A stretch of DNA of 64,000 nt. It comes from Bacillota bacterium. Its GTDB lineage: Bacteria; Bacillota; Clostridia; Oscillospirales; Oscillospiraceae. The DNA lies in assembly GCA_021770445.1 (NCBI GenBank), contig JAETQY010000002.1, forward strand, positions 62,001 to 126,000, given 5' to 3'. Positions within the stretch are counted from its first letter, which is position 1; each line of letters begins with the position of its first letter. Made by a program: the position numbers and the translations under genes. The notes beneath the pieces were generated by a model. That model was not told the DNA's origin and did no database searches. It saw only the letters and a list, made by a program, of their open reading frames with translations. Positions 18,433 to 27,020 of the stretch are shown here, one piece after another.

Positions 18433-19593
18433 ATGAAAAAACTTCTCGCATTTATGCTTGCGGCCGCCATGACCCTGTCTCTGGCGGCTTGCGGCGGAGA
18501 CAACGGGCCGGCGGCCGGCGGCAGCAGCTCCAGCAGCTCCGGCGGTTCCAGTAACCCTGGCAGCTCTGGCAGCTCCGCGGGTTCGTCCCAGGATTCCTCA
18601 CAGGAGCCCAGCCAGGAGCCGGAAAAAGAATTTACCACTGCCACAGTCGGTGAAACGGTTACGCTCGCAGGCGTCGACATTGAGTTGACAACCAGTGAGT
18701 TCCAGTCCGACGCCGAAAAATTAGGCGGCAACATCTCGGTATCTACCCATAGCGACAGCAACAAGTATTTCTGGCTTTTGGGAACCATGACCAATGTCGG
18801 AAAGGAGACCATCTCCTCCTGGAGCGTGGACTGCATGGTAAATATCATCTTTGATGATGATTATACCTATGAGGGCAGTTTGAATATCCGGGACGACATG
18901 GGCCCGTTTGCGGAAAGTGAAGTTCTGTTCTGGGCCGACGTACCCCCCGCTATGCTGGACCGCTATCAAACCGTAAAAGTCCAATTCGCCTATAACGACG
19001 GCTTCGCGGACTATAACTGGGAGGCGGCCAATTACGAAAAGAATATGGATGGCTACGACCATAAATATGAGTTTGTCCAGGGCTCCGGCGGAGGCGAGGC
19101 GGCCCAGGCAGGGGGAGGGTCGGAAGCAGCTCCCGGCATCTGGTCGGTCAACTACTATGTGGACGACTTCCAGCAGCCCACAGACGAATGGTACATTACC
19201 GCGAACACCAGCTTCTCCGGTACCTTCAGCAACAGCGCCACAACCAATTCCAAGCTGGCTGTCCAGGTCGCTGTGGACGCGGAAGATGTCGCGTTCTTCC
19301 TGTATGAGTACGGGCGCTCCCAGGTGAAAAATCCCTCCAGCAATTATGTGGATGAGTACGACATCACCATGCGGACGGCAGATGGGACCGACCACTCGCT
19401 GTCGGGCACCGTCTACTGCGGCGGCGACCGGCTTATGATCGAGGGTAAGGATATGGATACGGTGTTGGCCGCTATGAAGGACGGGGGCACGATCAGCTTC
19501 CACATCGTAGAGTCCGACCGGACCACCACCTCTTATCTGTTCTCCCTGGAGGCTTCTAATTTCTCCCAGGTCTATGAGGAAATGGCCGGCTAA
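18433..19593 (+). CDS. Predicted lipoprotein with Ser-rich linker
   Basis: MKKLLAFMLAAAMTLSLAACGG lipobox; SSSSSSGGSS... linker; two presumed beta-rich regions. Confidence 0.85.
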   Translation: MKKLLAFMLAAAMTLSLAACGGDNGPAAGGSSSSSSGGSSNPGSSGSSAGSSQDSSQEPSQEPEKEFTTATVGETVTLAGVDIELTTSEFQSDAEKLGGNISVSTHSDSNKYFWLLGTMTNVGKETISSWSVDCMVNIIFDDDYTYEGSLNIRDDMGPFAESEVLFWADVPPAMLDRYQTVKVQFAYNDGFADYNWEAANYEKNMDGYDHKYEFVQGSGGGEAAQAGGGSEAAPGIWSVNYYVDDFQQPTDEWYITANTSFSGTFSNSATTNSKLAVQVAVDAEDVAFFLYEYGRSQVKNPSSNYVDEYDITMRTADGTDHSLSGTVYCGGDRLMIEGKDMDTVLAAMKDGGTISFHIVESDRTTTSYLFSLEASNFSQVYEEMAG

Positions 19594-19597
19594 TAGG

Positions 19598-19637
19598 CAA
19601 AAAGAGGGAAACGGGGAGACCCGTTTCCCTCTTTTTT
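19598..19637 (+). terminator. Terminator after lipoprotein gene
   Basis: AAAAAGAGGGAAACGG-loop-CCGTTTCCCTCTTTTTT. Confidence 0.9.
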
Positions 19638-19654
19638 CAGGTTTTCGCAGGCAG

Positions 19655-19810
19655 TTATGCCTTCTCAAAGACGTCCTTGCCCATACCGCAGATGGGGCAC
19701 TCCCAGCTCTCGGGAACCTCTTCCCAGGGGGTGCCGGGGGCGACGCCGTGGTCGGGGTCGCCTACCGCGGGGTCATACTCATAGCCGCAAGGGCACACAT
19801 ATTTGTCCAT
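19655..19810 (-). CDS. Rubredoxin (51 aa; below ORF-track cutoff)
   Basis: Read by eye: [51 protein letters not shown]. Confidence 0.92.
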   Translation of the reverse strand: MDKYVCPCGYEYDPAVGDPDHGVAPGTPWEEVPESWECPICGMGKDVFEKA

Positions 19811-19834
19811 CGGTCAGACCTCCGAAGTTGAAAA

Positions 19835-20377
19835 TTACTTGAAGTACCGCTCCAGCAGGCCCTGGAACGCCTTGCCGTGGCGGGCCTCGTCCCGGGCCAT
19901 CTCGTGGACGGTGTCATGGATGGCGTCCAGGTTCTGCTCCTTGGCCATCTTGGCCAGGGCGACCTTGCCGGCGGTGGCGCCGTTCTCGGCCTCGACCCGC
20001 ATCTCCAGGTTCTTCTTGGTGGAATCGGTGACCACCTCGCCCAGCAGCTCAGCGAACTTGGCGGCGTGCTCGGCCTCCTCCCAGGCGGCCTTCTCCCAGT
20101 ACAGGCCGATCTCGGGGTAGCCCTCACGGTGGGCCACACGGGCCATAGCCAGGTACATACCGACCTCAGTGCACTCGCCCTGGAAGTTGGCGCGCAGGCC
20201 CTCGATGATCTGAGGATCGACGCCCTGAGCGACGCCCACGATGTGCTCGGCGGCCCAGGACATCTCGCCCTTCTGCTCTACGAACTTCTCGGCGGGGGCG
20301 TGGCAGATGGGGCACTCGGCGGGGGCGGCGTCGCCCTCGTGGACATAACCGCAGACGGAACAGACAAACTTTTTCAT
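19835..20377 (-). CDS. Rubrerythrin-family protein, rubredoxin domain at N-terminus (reverse rubrerythrin/NADH peroxidase-like)
   Basis: [28 protein letters not shown] then ferritin-like EXXH motifs. Confidence 0.93.
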   Translation of the reverse strand: MKKFVCSVCGYVHEGDAAPAECPICHAPAEKFVEQKGEMSWAAEHIVGVAQGVDPQIIEGLRANFQGECTEVGMYLAMARVAHREGYPEIGLYWEKAAWEEAEHAAKFAELLGEVVTDSTKKNLEMRVEAENGATAGKVALAKMAKEQNLDAIHDTVHEMARDEARHGKAFQGLLERYFK

Positions 20378-20793
20378 GATAGTGTTTCCTCCTTCAAATT
20401 TTGTTGGTCTGTACAGTTGGGGCACAGACCGTAGAAAGTGAGCTCGCAGCGTTCCACCGCGAACCCGTATTGCGTGCTGACAGTCCGTTCCAGACCACCC
20501 TCCGGACAGATATCCGGAAGGTCCAGGACCGTGCCGCAGCAGTTGCAAACAAAGTGGCTGTGGGGAGTGGTGATGGCGTCGAATCGCTCCTGGCCCTGGA
20601 CCACTCCCACGCTTTGGACCAGGCCGCGCTCCCGAAAGAAGGTCAGATTGCGGTAGACCGTCCCCAGGCTCAGGTCCGGGTGGAGCGGCCGCAGCTGCTG
20701 GTATACCCATTCAGCGGAGGGATGACAGCTTGTCCCCTGGATGGTGGCCAGGATAGCCTCACGCTTCTTACTGTAGCGAACAGTGCGCTCCAT
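20374..20793 (-). CDS. perR: Fur-family regulator, PerR-like
   Basis: [40 protein letters not shown]...CPNC. Confidence 0.88.
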   Translation of the reverse strand: MERTVRYSKKREAILATIQGTSCHPSAEWVYQQLRPLHPDLSLGTVYRNLTFFRERGLVQSVGVVQGQERFDAITTPHSHFVCNCCGTVLDLPDICPEGGLERTVSTQYGFAVERCELTFYGLCPNCTDQQNLKEETLS

Positions 20794-20806
20794 GGGCCGC
20801 CCTCCT

Positions 20807-20827
20807 TAACAATACTTATTCTTGTTA
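20807..20827. promoter_or_regulatory. Candidate Fur/PerR box
   Basis: TAACAA-TACTTATTC-TTGTTA upstream of perR-like gene. Confidence 0.45.
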
Positions 20828-20908
20828 TGCCGGTATCATATCACAACCGGGGGGATTTGTAAAGAGAAAAACAGCAAAAATTGGAACCGGGTCCTAAATT
20901 TTCTGCGC

Positions 20909-21607
20909 CTATTCAGTGTTGCCATGTTTCTGCCCTTTCAAACGGCTGAGGACGGATTCCTCTACCTTGTCGCCGTATTTCATCCCCAGCAGGAACAGAG
21001 CCAGCCCGGCCAGGCCGATGGGGACCATTGCCCAGGGGGACAGGCCCAATGTGGACCCGCCCAGGGCGCTGGCAAAGAGCAGGCCCCAGGGCCGGGTGAG
21101 CAGGACGATGACGGCAAAGCGGCGGAAGGACAGCTTAGTCAGCCCGGCCAGGATGCACAGCATGTCGTCGGGGAAGAAGGGGAACAGGAAGGCCAGCACC
21201 AGAAAGACCGGGGCCTTGGTCCGCAGGACGTCCTGATACTTCTCCGATAGCTTCCGGCTGACCAGCCGGTCGGCGAAGTCCCGGCCCAGTGCCCGAGCCA
21301 GCCAGAACACCAGCAGCGACCCGGCCACCACCGCCCCGAAGGTGAGCAGGAAGGCGGGCCAGGTGCCGAACAGGACGCCCCCGGCGGCGGCGGTGATGTT
21401 GCTGGGGATGGGGGCCAGGACGACGGACAGGAGCTGTACCAGGAAAAAGGCCAGGTGAGAGTAGGGCGCGAAGTGGGCAATATAGGCCCGCAGCCCGTCC
21501 AGAGACCGGGCCGCCTGGAAAAAACCGCTGCTGTATAAAAACCATCCGCCCCCCGCCAGCAGCAGGAGGACGGCGGCCAGGATCAGGAGCTTCTGTCTGT
21601 TTTTCAT
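20909..21607 (-). CDS. TVP38/TMEM64 (DedA-like) membrane protein
   Basis: APIPSNITAAAGGVLFGTWPAFLLTFGAVVAGSLLVFWLARALGRDFADRLV; FPFFPDDMLCILAGLT. Confidence 0.88.
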   Translation of the reverse strand: MKNRQKLLILAAVLLLLAGGGWFLYSSGFFQAARSLDGLRAYIAHFAPYSHLAFFLVQLLSVVLAPIPSNITAAAGGVLFGTWPAFLLTFGAVVAGSLLVFWLARALGRDFADRLVSRKLSEKYQDVLRTKAPVFLVLAFLFPFFPDDMLCILAGLTKLSFRRFAVIVLLTRPWGLLFASALGGSTLGLSPWAMVPIGLAGLALFLLGMKYGDKVEESVLSRLKGQKHGNTE

Positions 21608-21793
21608 AAAACTGCCTCCGTTCTCAGGAGGTATTGTAGCACAGCGGCGGCGGGAATACGACAAAAAACTCCTTAAAATTTCGTGAAGAAGCTGTGAACA
21701 AAGGTGCTCCCCTGGAACATTTACTTTAAGGCCGTTGAATAACTGTCCTCCAACTTGATAACAATAGACGTTTCTGGCATGGTTCTTATCTCC

Positions 21794-21822
21794 TTGACTT
21801 ATTCTTAAGTAGATGATATACT
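21794..21822 (+). promoter_or_regulatory. SigA promoter for small ORF
   Basis: TTGACT-17-TATACT. Confidence 0.75.
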
Positions 21823-21857
21823 CTGTTCATATCTCTATTTATTTGGAGGTAATTCAG

Positions 21858-21959
21858 ATGTTTTATTACCTTTTTCGGAGGCTCCTTTCTGACGATCCTA
21901 CACAGCGGTTTTTAGGACAGGCGTTTTTAGTTATGGGAGATATCGCTTTGTTTCTCTGA
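21858..21959 (+). CDS. Candidate small protein (33 aa)
   Basis: SD tggaggt; MFYYLFRRLLSDDPTQRFLGQAFLVMGDIALFL*; promoter 36 nt upstream. Confidence 0.5.
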   Translation: MFYYLFRRLLSDDPTQRFLGQAFLVMGDIALFL

Positions 21960-22097
21960 ATATTATTTGTTGTTTTGTCGCCCTTTTAGGGAGGCTTGTT
22001 TATATCCGCTCCAGCCCTTTGCCTCTCCCCTTGGACAGGTGCCCCCGTGGGAGCGGAGAGGGCGATGGATTCTCCCGGCATAGGCTTCACCTCGCTG

Positions 22098-22126
22098 TTG
22101 ACCTAATGGGAAAATTCGCATATAAT
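22098..22126 (+). promoter_or_regulatory. SigA promoter
   Basis: TTGACC-17-TATAAT. Confidence 0.8.
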
Positions 22127-22148
22127 AAGACAAAAAGGGGGGATATCC

Positions 22149-22583
22149 ATGCTGCCTCACGAATATCTGGACAGTCTGTACCACCTGCGCAATCAGGAGC
22201 AGGCGGAGATTTTAGAGTCCATTGGACGGGCTGCCCAGAGAGAAACCATCCTGACTGCCAATCGTGTTTCAGATCATATTTCTCAACTACGGGCGGAACG
22301 CCGGCCCTTGCTGGAGGCCATTGATTCGGAGATTGAGCGGATGACCGGCTATTGTTCCTCCTGGTACTATAAACTATGGCTGGAAAGCTATAACAACCGA
22401 GGTTTTATCTGGATGGCAACCATCGGGGCGGCGTTCTGCTTTTTTTCCTGGGCTCCGATTAGTGCCCGCGGAAACGGCGGAGCCCTGTCTGGCTCAGACA
22501 TATTTATCGGGATCGTGGCCGCTCTCTCCTTCGTCTGGTCCATTTGGTCCAGCATCATACCGGACTATCAAACCAAGGCCTGA
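22149..22583 (+). CDS. Hypothetical membrane protein (144 aa, ~2 C-terminal TM)
   Basis: SD ggggggat; charged N-terminal half then GFIWMATIGAAFCFFSWAPI and IFIGIVAALSFVWSIWSSII. Confidence 0.8.
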   Translation: MLPHEYLDSLYHLRNQEQAEILESIGRAAQRETILTANRVSDHISQLRAERRPLLEAIDSEIERMTGYCSSWYYKLWLESYNNRGFIWMATIGAAFCFFSWAPISARGNGGALSGSDIFIGIVAALSFVWSIWSSIIPDYQTKA

Positions 22584-22609
22584 CCGCCCACCCCTGGAGG
22601 GCGGTTTTT
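22584..22609 (+). terminator. Terminator after hypothetical membrane protein
   Basis: CCGCCC-acccctgga-GGGCGG-TTTTT. Confidence 0.8.
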
Positions 22610-22621
22610 GTAAAAGAAAAG

Positions 22622-22656
22622 CAGGAGCGGTAAGGCGAAAAGCCTTGCCGCTCCTG
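22622..22656 (-). terminator. Terminator of metF
   Basis: CAGGAGCGG...CCGCTCCTG with U-rich tract on the minus strand. Confidence 0.8.
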
Positions 22657-22671
22657 GTGATTTTATGGACG

Positions 22672-23538
22672 TTATACCTTCCGAATCGAGGAAATGCTCC
22701 CGGCGATCTGCTTGGCCACGTCGGGGTTGTTCATGGTGTACAGGTGGATGCCCTCCACCCCGCCGGCAATGAGGTCGGCGATCTGGTCGATGGCGTAGGC
22801 GATGCCCGCCTCCCGCAGGGCGTCGGGGTGGTCGCCGTACTTGGCCAGAATGCGGGTGAGCTTGCCGGGCATGGATGCCCCGCACATGGACACCATCCGC
22901 TGGATGGACTTGGCGCTGAGCACCGGCATAATGCCCGCCTCTATCGGCACGTTGATCCCGGCGATGCGGGCCCGCTCCAGGAAGCGGAAGAAGTCCTCGT
23001 TGTCGAAGAACAGCTGGCTGACCAGGTGCTGGGCCCCGGCGTCCACCTTTTCCTTCAGGTGGCGGATGTCGCTGACCAGGTCGGGGCTCTCCAGGTGGCC
23101 CTCCGGGTAGCAGGCGGCGGACACGCCGAAGTCCCCCCGGGCCCGGATATAGCTCACCAGCTCGCTGGCATACTTGAAGTCAGTCTTGGGGGGGTAGTCC
23201 GGGTTGACGTCCCCCCGCAGGGCCAGCACATTCTCCACCCCATCGGCCTTCAAATCGGCCAGCAGGCGGTCCACGTCCTCCTTCCCGGCGGCCACGCAGG
23301 TGAGGTGGGCCATGGCGGGGATGTGGTATTGATTATGGATCAGGGCCGCAATATCCCGGGTGGTTCGGTTCACCTGGGAGCCCCCCGCCCCGAAGGTGAC
23401 GCTGATAAAGTCGGGCCGGATATCCTTCAGACCGTCCAGCGTCTGGTAGATGCTGTCGATGGGGTCGTTTTTCTTGGGGGGGAAGACCTCGCAGGAAAAG
23501 ACCGTTTTTCCCTTGCCGAACAGTTCGCACAGTTTCAT
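22672..23538 (-). CDS. metF: 5,10-methylenetetrahydrofolate reductase
   Basis: FSCEVFPPKKND; DFISVTFGAGGS; AHLTCV; QLFFDNEDFFRF. Confidence 0.95.
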   Translation of the reverse strand: MKLCELFGKGKTVFSCEVFPPKKNDPIDSIYQTLDGLKDIRPDFISVTFGAGGSQVNRTTRDIAALIHNQYHIPAMAHLTCVAAGKEDVDRLLADLKADGVENVLALRGDVNPDYPPKTDFKYASELVSYIRARGDFGVSAACYPEGHLESPDLVSDIRHLKEKVDAGAQHLVSQLFFDNEDFFRFLERARIAGINVPIEAGIMPVLSAKSIQRMVSMCGASMPGKLTRILAKYGDHPDALREAGIAYAIDQIADLIAGGVEGIHLYTMNNPDVAKQIAGSISSIRKV

Positions 23539-23556
23539 GATAATCGCTTCTTTCTG

Positions 23557-23598
23557 TTAAATATCCAGCTCCAACAGGACAGGACAGTGATCGCTTCG
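23557..23598 (-). pseudogene. Remnant of a second, diverged xth 3' end
   Basis: Encodes SDHCPVLLELDI*, same peptide as intact xth end, ~35/42 nt identity to 23709-23750. Confidence 0.65.
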
Positions 23599-23708
23599 TC
23601 GTCGCAAAGTCCGCTCCATTCGGAACACCCTGTCGGGTATTCCTCATTTCGCTCCCTTGCTCCTCCTCTCCACACACGACCCGCTTCGCTGGGCTCGTGT
23701 GTGGTTTT

Positions 23709-24467
23709 TTATATATCCAGCTCCAGCAGCACTGGGCAGTGGTCGCTTCCTTCAATGTTGGACAGTATTTCAGCCCGAAGGATCTTGTCCTTCAAGCGGT
23801 CGGAGACGATGAAGTAGTCGATGCGCCACCCCGCGTTGTTCTTCCGGGCGTTGAAGCGGTAGGACCACCAGGAGTAGGCCCCCTCCTTGTCCGGGTAGAG
23901 ATACCGGAAGGTGTCAGTGAAGCCGGAGGCGAGCAGGGCGGTCAGCTTCTCCCGCTCCTGGTCGGAGAACCCGGCGTTTCCCCGGTTGGTCTTGGGGTTT
24001 TTCAGGTCGATCTCCTCATGGGCCACGTTCAGGTCACCGCAGTAGATCACCGGCTTTGTTTTGTCCAGGGACATGAGGTAGTCCCGCAGGTCGTCCTCCC
24101 ACTCCATCCGGTAGTCGATCCGCTTCAAGCCATCCTGGGCGTTGGGGGTGTAGCAGCACACCAGGTAAAACTTCTCGTACTCCAGGGTGATGAGCCGGCC
24201 CTCGTGGTCGTGGACGTCCATGTCCATACCGTAAGCGGCGTCAATAGGGGCGTGGGGGGTAAAGACGGCCGTTCCCGAGTAGCCCTTTTTCTCCGCTGAG
24301 TTCCAAAACTCGTGGATTCCCTCCCCTAGAGGGACGTCGGCCTGGCCTCGCTCCATCTTGGTCTCCTGGAGGCAGAGAAAGTCGGGGGCCGTGCCCTGAT
24401 AGAAGTCGATGAACCCCTTTTTCATGCAGGCCCGCAGGCCGTTGACGTTCCAGGAAATGAAAACCAT
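23709..24467 (-). CDS. xth: Exodeoxyribonuclease III
   Basis: FISWNVNGLRA; LCLQETKM; YCGDLNVAHEEIDLKNPK; GSDHCPVLLELD. Confidence 0.95.
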   Translation of the reverse strand: MVFISWNVNGLRACMKKGFIDFYQGTAPDFLCLQETKMERGQADVPLGEGIHEFWNSAEKKGYSGTAVFTPHAPIDAAYGMDMDVHDHEGRLITLEYEKFYLVCCYTPNAQDGLKRIDYRMEWEDDLRDYLMSLDKTKPVIYCGDLNVAHEEIDLKNPKTNRGNAGFSDQEREKLTALLASGFTDTFRYLYPDKEGAYSWWSYRFNARKNNAGWRIDYFIVSDRLKDKILRAEILSNIEGSDHCPVLLELDI

Positions 24468-24542
24468 AGCGCGCTCCTTCCGGCGGTGGTCATCCCGCTG
24501 AGTTTCCCCCATTATACGCCGAAAAGGTCGGTTTTGCAAGAG

Positions 24543-24570
24543 GAAAGCCCTCCCCTGGGGGAGGGCTTTC
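24543..24570. terminator. Hairpin terminator between xth and aldose-epimerase genes
   Basis: GAAAGCCCTCCCC-tg-GGGGAGGGCTTTC. Confidence 0.7.
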
Positions 24571-24573
24571 AAC

Positions 24574-25440
24574 TCACTGGACATATAAGGTGTAGGTTAG
24601 GCGCTTCTCGCTCCCCGGCTGGAGGACGGTGCAGAAGGGCTTGTCCTCAAATTTTCCGCTCTCGTTGTCCCAGGCGGCGCAGCCCTGCCAGGGCTCCAGA
24701 CACAGGAAGGGCGCCCCCGGCTTGGTCCAGAAGGCCACCATGGGGAACTCGTGGAAGTCCAACCGCACCCCCCGGCCAGTACCCCGGTGGAGCAGGGATA
24801 CGTTCCCGGAGCGGAGCATACTGAAAATGATGGTATCCATCTGAGCGAAGTCATCATAATTCAGGGCGATTCGGTTTCCGTCCAGCATGGGCTTTCGGCC
24901 GTCGTGGCGGATGATACCCTGGGCGTTGAGCAGATGGCTGTCGGCCTGCTCCAGCATATCGAAGACCAGGTCGTAGTCCTCAAACCGCTCCCCCTCCGGA
25001 ATGCGGATGGCGGTGTGGCCGCCCACGCAGAAGGGCATGGGAGCGGAGCCGGTGTTGGTCACGGCAAAGGTGGTGGCAAAGCCGTCCTCCAGCAGCCGGT
25101 GGGTCACCTTCAGAGAGAAGGGGAAGGGGTAGCATTTTAAGGTCTCCTCATTTTCCCGCAGCTCCAGAGTGACAAAGTCCTCCCCCTGATCCACGGGGGT
25201 AAACTCCATCCCCCGGGCAAAGCCGTGGCGGCCCATCTCGTAGATCTTGCCGCCGATGTCCACCTTTCCGTCCTTCAGGGAGCCCACGATGGGAAACAGG
25301 ATAGGGTTCTGTCCCGCCCAGAAGGCCGGGTCCCCCTCCCAGACATACTCCTGACCCTTCTCGTCCTTCAGGGAGACCAGCTCCCCGCCCAGGCTCCGGG
25401 CCACGGCCCGCAGATTTCCCTTTTTCAGCTCAATTATCAT
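24574..25440 (-). CDS. Aldose 1-epimerase family protein
   Basis: 288 aa; GGELVSLKDEKGQEYVWEGDPAFW..PILFPIVG; CLEPWQGC. Confidence 0.9.
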   Translation of the reverse strand: MIIELKKGNLRAVARSLGGELVSLKDEKGQEYVWEGDPAFWAGQNPILFPIVGSLKDGKVDIGGKIYEMGRHGFARGMEFTPVDQGEDFVTLELRENEETLKCYPFPFSLKVTHRLLEDGFATTFAVTNTGSAPMPFCVGGHTAIRIPEGERFEDYDLVFDMLEQADSHLLNAQGIIRHDGRKPMLDGNRIALNYDDFAQMDTIIFSMLRSGNVSLLHRGTGRGVRLDFHEFPMVAFWTKPGAPFLCLEPWQGCAAWDNESGKFEDKPFCTVLQPGSEKRLTYTLYVQ

Positions 25441-25455
25441 AGCTTGCCTCCTATC

Positions 25456-26787
25456 TTAGAACGCTACTTTCAGGAACAGAGCTACACAGCACAGAATGAT
25501 GGCACAGGGGACATAGAAGTACCGGCCCACGCTGTACCAGAGCTGCCCGGCGGGCTTTCTGGCCCCCCGGCTGATTTCCTCCATCAGCTCCTCCCGCCTC
25601 ATGATCCAGAACCAGGACACAGCCCCCAGGGTGGCTCCGATAGGGATGATATAGATGGACACGATGTCCATCCAGGGGCCCCACTTGAAGATGGGCTCCA
25701 TGTTCAGGCCGATGCCTAAGCAGATGACGCACAGGATGGCCAGCATGGCCTTCCGGTTCAGCCTGGGGAAGCGGTGGAGGAGGGACTCGCCCACCGCCTC
25801 AAACATGTTCTGGAGGGAGCTCACCCCGGCAAACACCATGGCGGTGTACAGGATGACGGCGAACAGCCGGCCCAGGGGGATGTCCTGTAGGATACGGGGC
25901 AGGGTGACGAAGAGGAGGGAGGGCCCGGCCCCCACGTCCAGCCCGTAGGCGAAGCAGGCGGGGATGATCACCAGGGCGGCCACCAGGGCGGCGATGGTGT
26001 CAAAGAGGGCGGTCTGGCGTGCCAGGGAGACCACGTCCTCCTCTGGGGACAGGTAGGCCCCGTAGACGATCATGCCGCTGCCCGTGATGGACAGGGAGAA
26101 GAAGGCCTGGCCCATAGCCCAGATCCACACCATGGGATTCAGAAGGTCTTTCCACCGGGGGGTAAACATATACTTATAGCCCTCGGCGGCTCCGGGCAGG
26201 AAGGCCACCCGAACAGCCAGGATGAGGAAGATGATGAAGAACAGGGGCATCATCACCTTGTTGGTCCGCTCAATGCTCCTGGCCCCCAGCAGGAGGGTGA
26301 GCAGGGTACCCACGACCACGATTACGTGGAAGGGGACCACTGAGTAATTGTTCAGGGAGAAGCCCTCAAACCAGGGCTGGGGGTCCACTGTCATCAGCGA
26401 GCCGCCCACCGAGGCGGAAAAGGCCTTGAGCACATAGGCGATGATAACGGCGTAGCCCAGGGCGATGCACATGGACCCGGCCAGGGGCAGCCAGCCCAGC
26501 AGACCGCCCGTCTTGCCCAGGCCCTTCTTCCGGCTGGCCCAGGCCATCTCGTAGGAGCCCAGGGTGCCGGTGTGGGCCCGGCGGCCCACAGCGTACTCCG
26601 CCGACAGGCCAACCGTGCCGAACAGGGCGATGAAAAACAGATAGGCCAGTAAAAAGGCACCGCCCCCGTTGCTCCCCATCTTGGCGGGAAAACCCCACAC
26701 GTTGGCCATGCCCACGGCGGAGCCCACCGCGGAGAGGACGAAGCCCCAGCCGCTGGAAAACCGGTGTTTTTTGTTGTCTGTACTCAT
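25456..26787 (-). CDS. Neurotransmitter:sodium symporter (NSS) family transporter
   Basis: SSGWGFVLSAVGSAVGMANVWGFPAKMGSNGGGAFLLAYL; ~12 TM. Confidence 0.94.
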   Translation of the reverse strand: MSTDNKKHRFSSGWGFVLSAVGSAVGMANVWGFPAKMGSNGGGAFLLAYLFFIALFGTVGLSAEYAVGRRAHTGTLGSYEMAWASRKKGLGKTGGLLGWLPLAGSMCIALGYAVIIAYVLKAFSASVGGSLMTVDPQPWFEGFSLNNYSVVPFHVIVVVGTLLTLLLGARSIERTNKVMMPLFFIIFLILAVRVAFLPGAAEGYKYMFTPRWKDLLNPMVWIWAMGQAFFSLSITGSGMIVYGAYLSPEEDVVSLARQTALFDTIAALVAALVIIPACFAYGLDVGAGPSLLFVTLPRILQDIPLGRLFAVILYTAMVFAGVSSLQNMFEAVGESLLHRFPRLNRKAMLAILCVICLGIGLNMEPIFKWGPWMDIVSIYIIPIGATLGAVSWFWIMRREELMEEISRGARKPAGQLWYSVGRYFYVPCAIILCCVALFLKVAF

Positions 26788-26931
26788 ATTCTCTCTCCTT
26801 GATTTTGTCCGGCGCGTTTCCTCCGGACACAGTGCGCTTTCAGCACGAATGATTATACTATAAAGTGGACAAAAACACAATGAAAATCTCCGATTTTTTT
26901 GCAGATTTAACTGGACTTGTTTTCTCCGGCG

Positions 26932-26947
26932 TGGTATGATGATACCA
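26932..26947. promoter_or_regulatory. Palindrome in nagBA promoter region, candidate operator
   Basis: TGGTAT-GATG-ATACCA. Confidence 0.5.
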
Positions 26948-27020
26948 AAGGCGCAAGGTCGTTAATCCATTATTTTTTGAAACGCAGTTGACCCAATATT
27001 TTTGGAAGGAGTAATGTGTC

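Noticed and set aside
22462-23817. 451-aa plus ORF across metF and xth
   Set aside because: Antisense shadow of metF; no SD or domain
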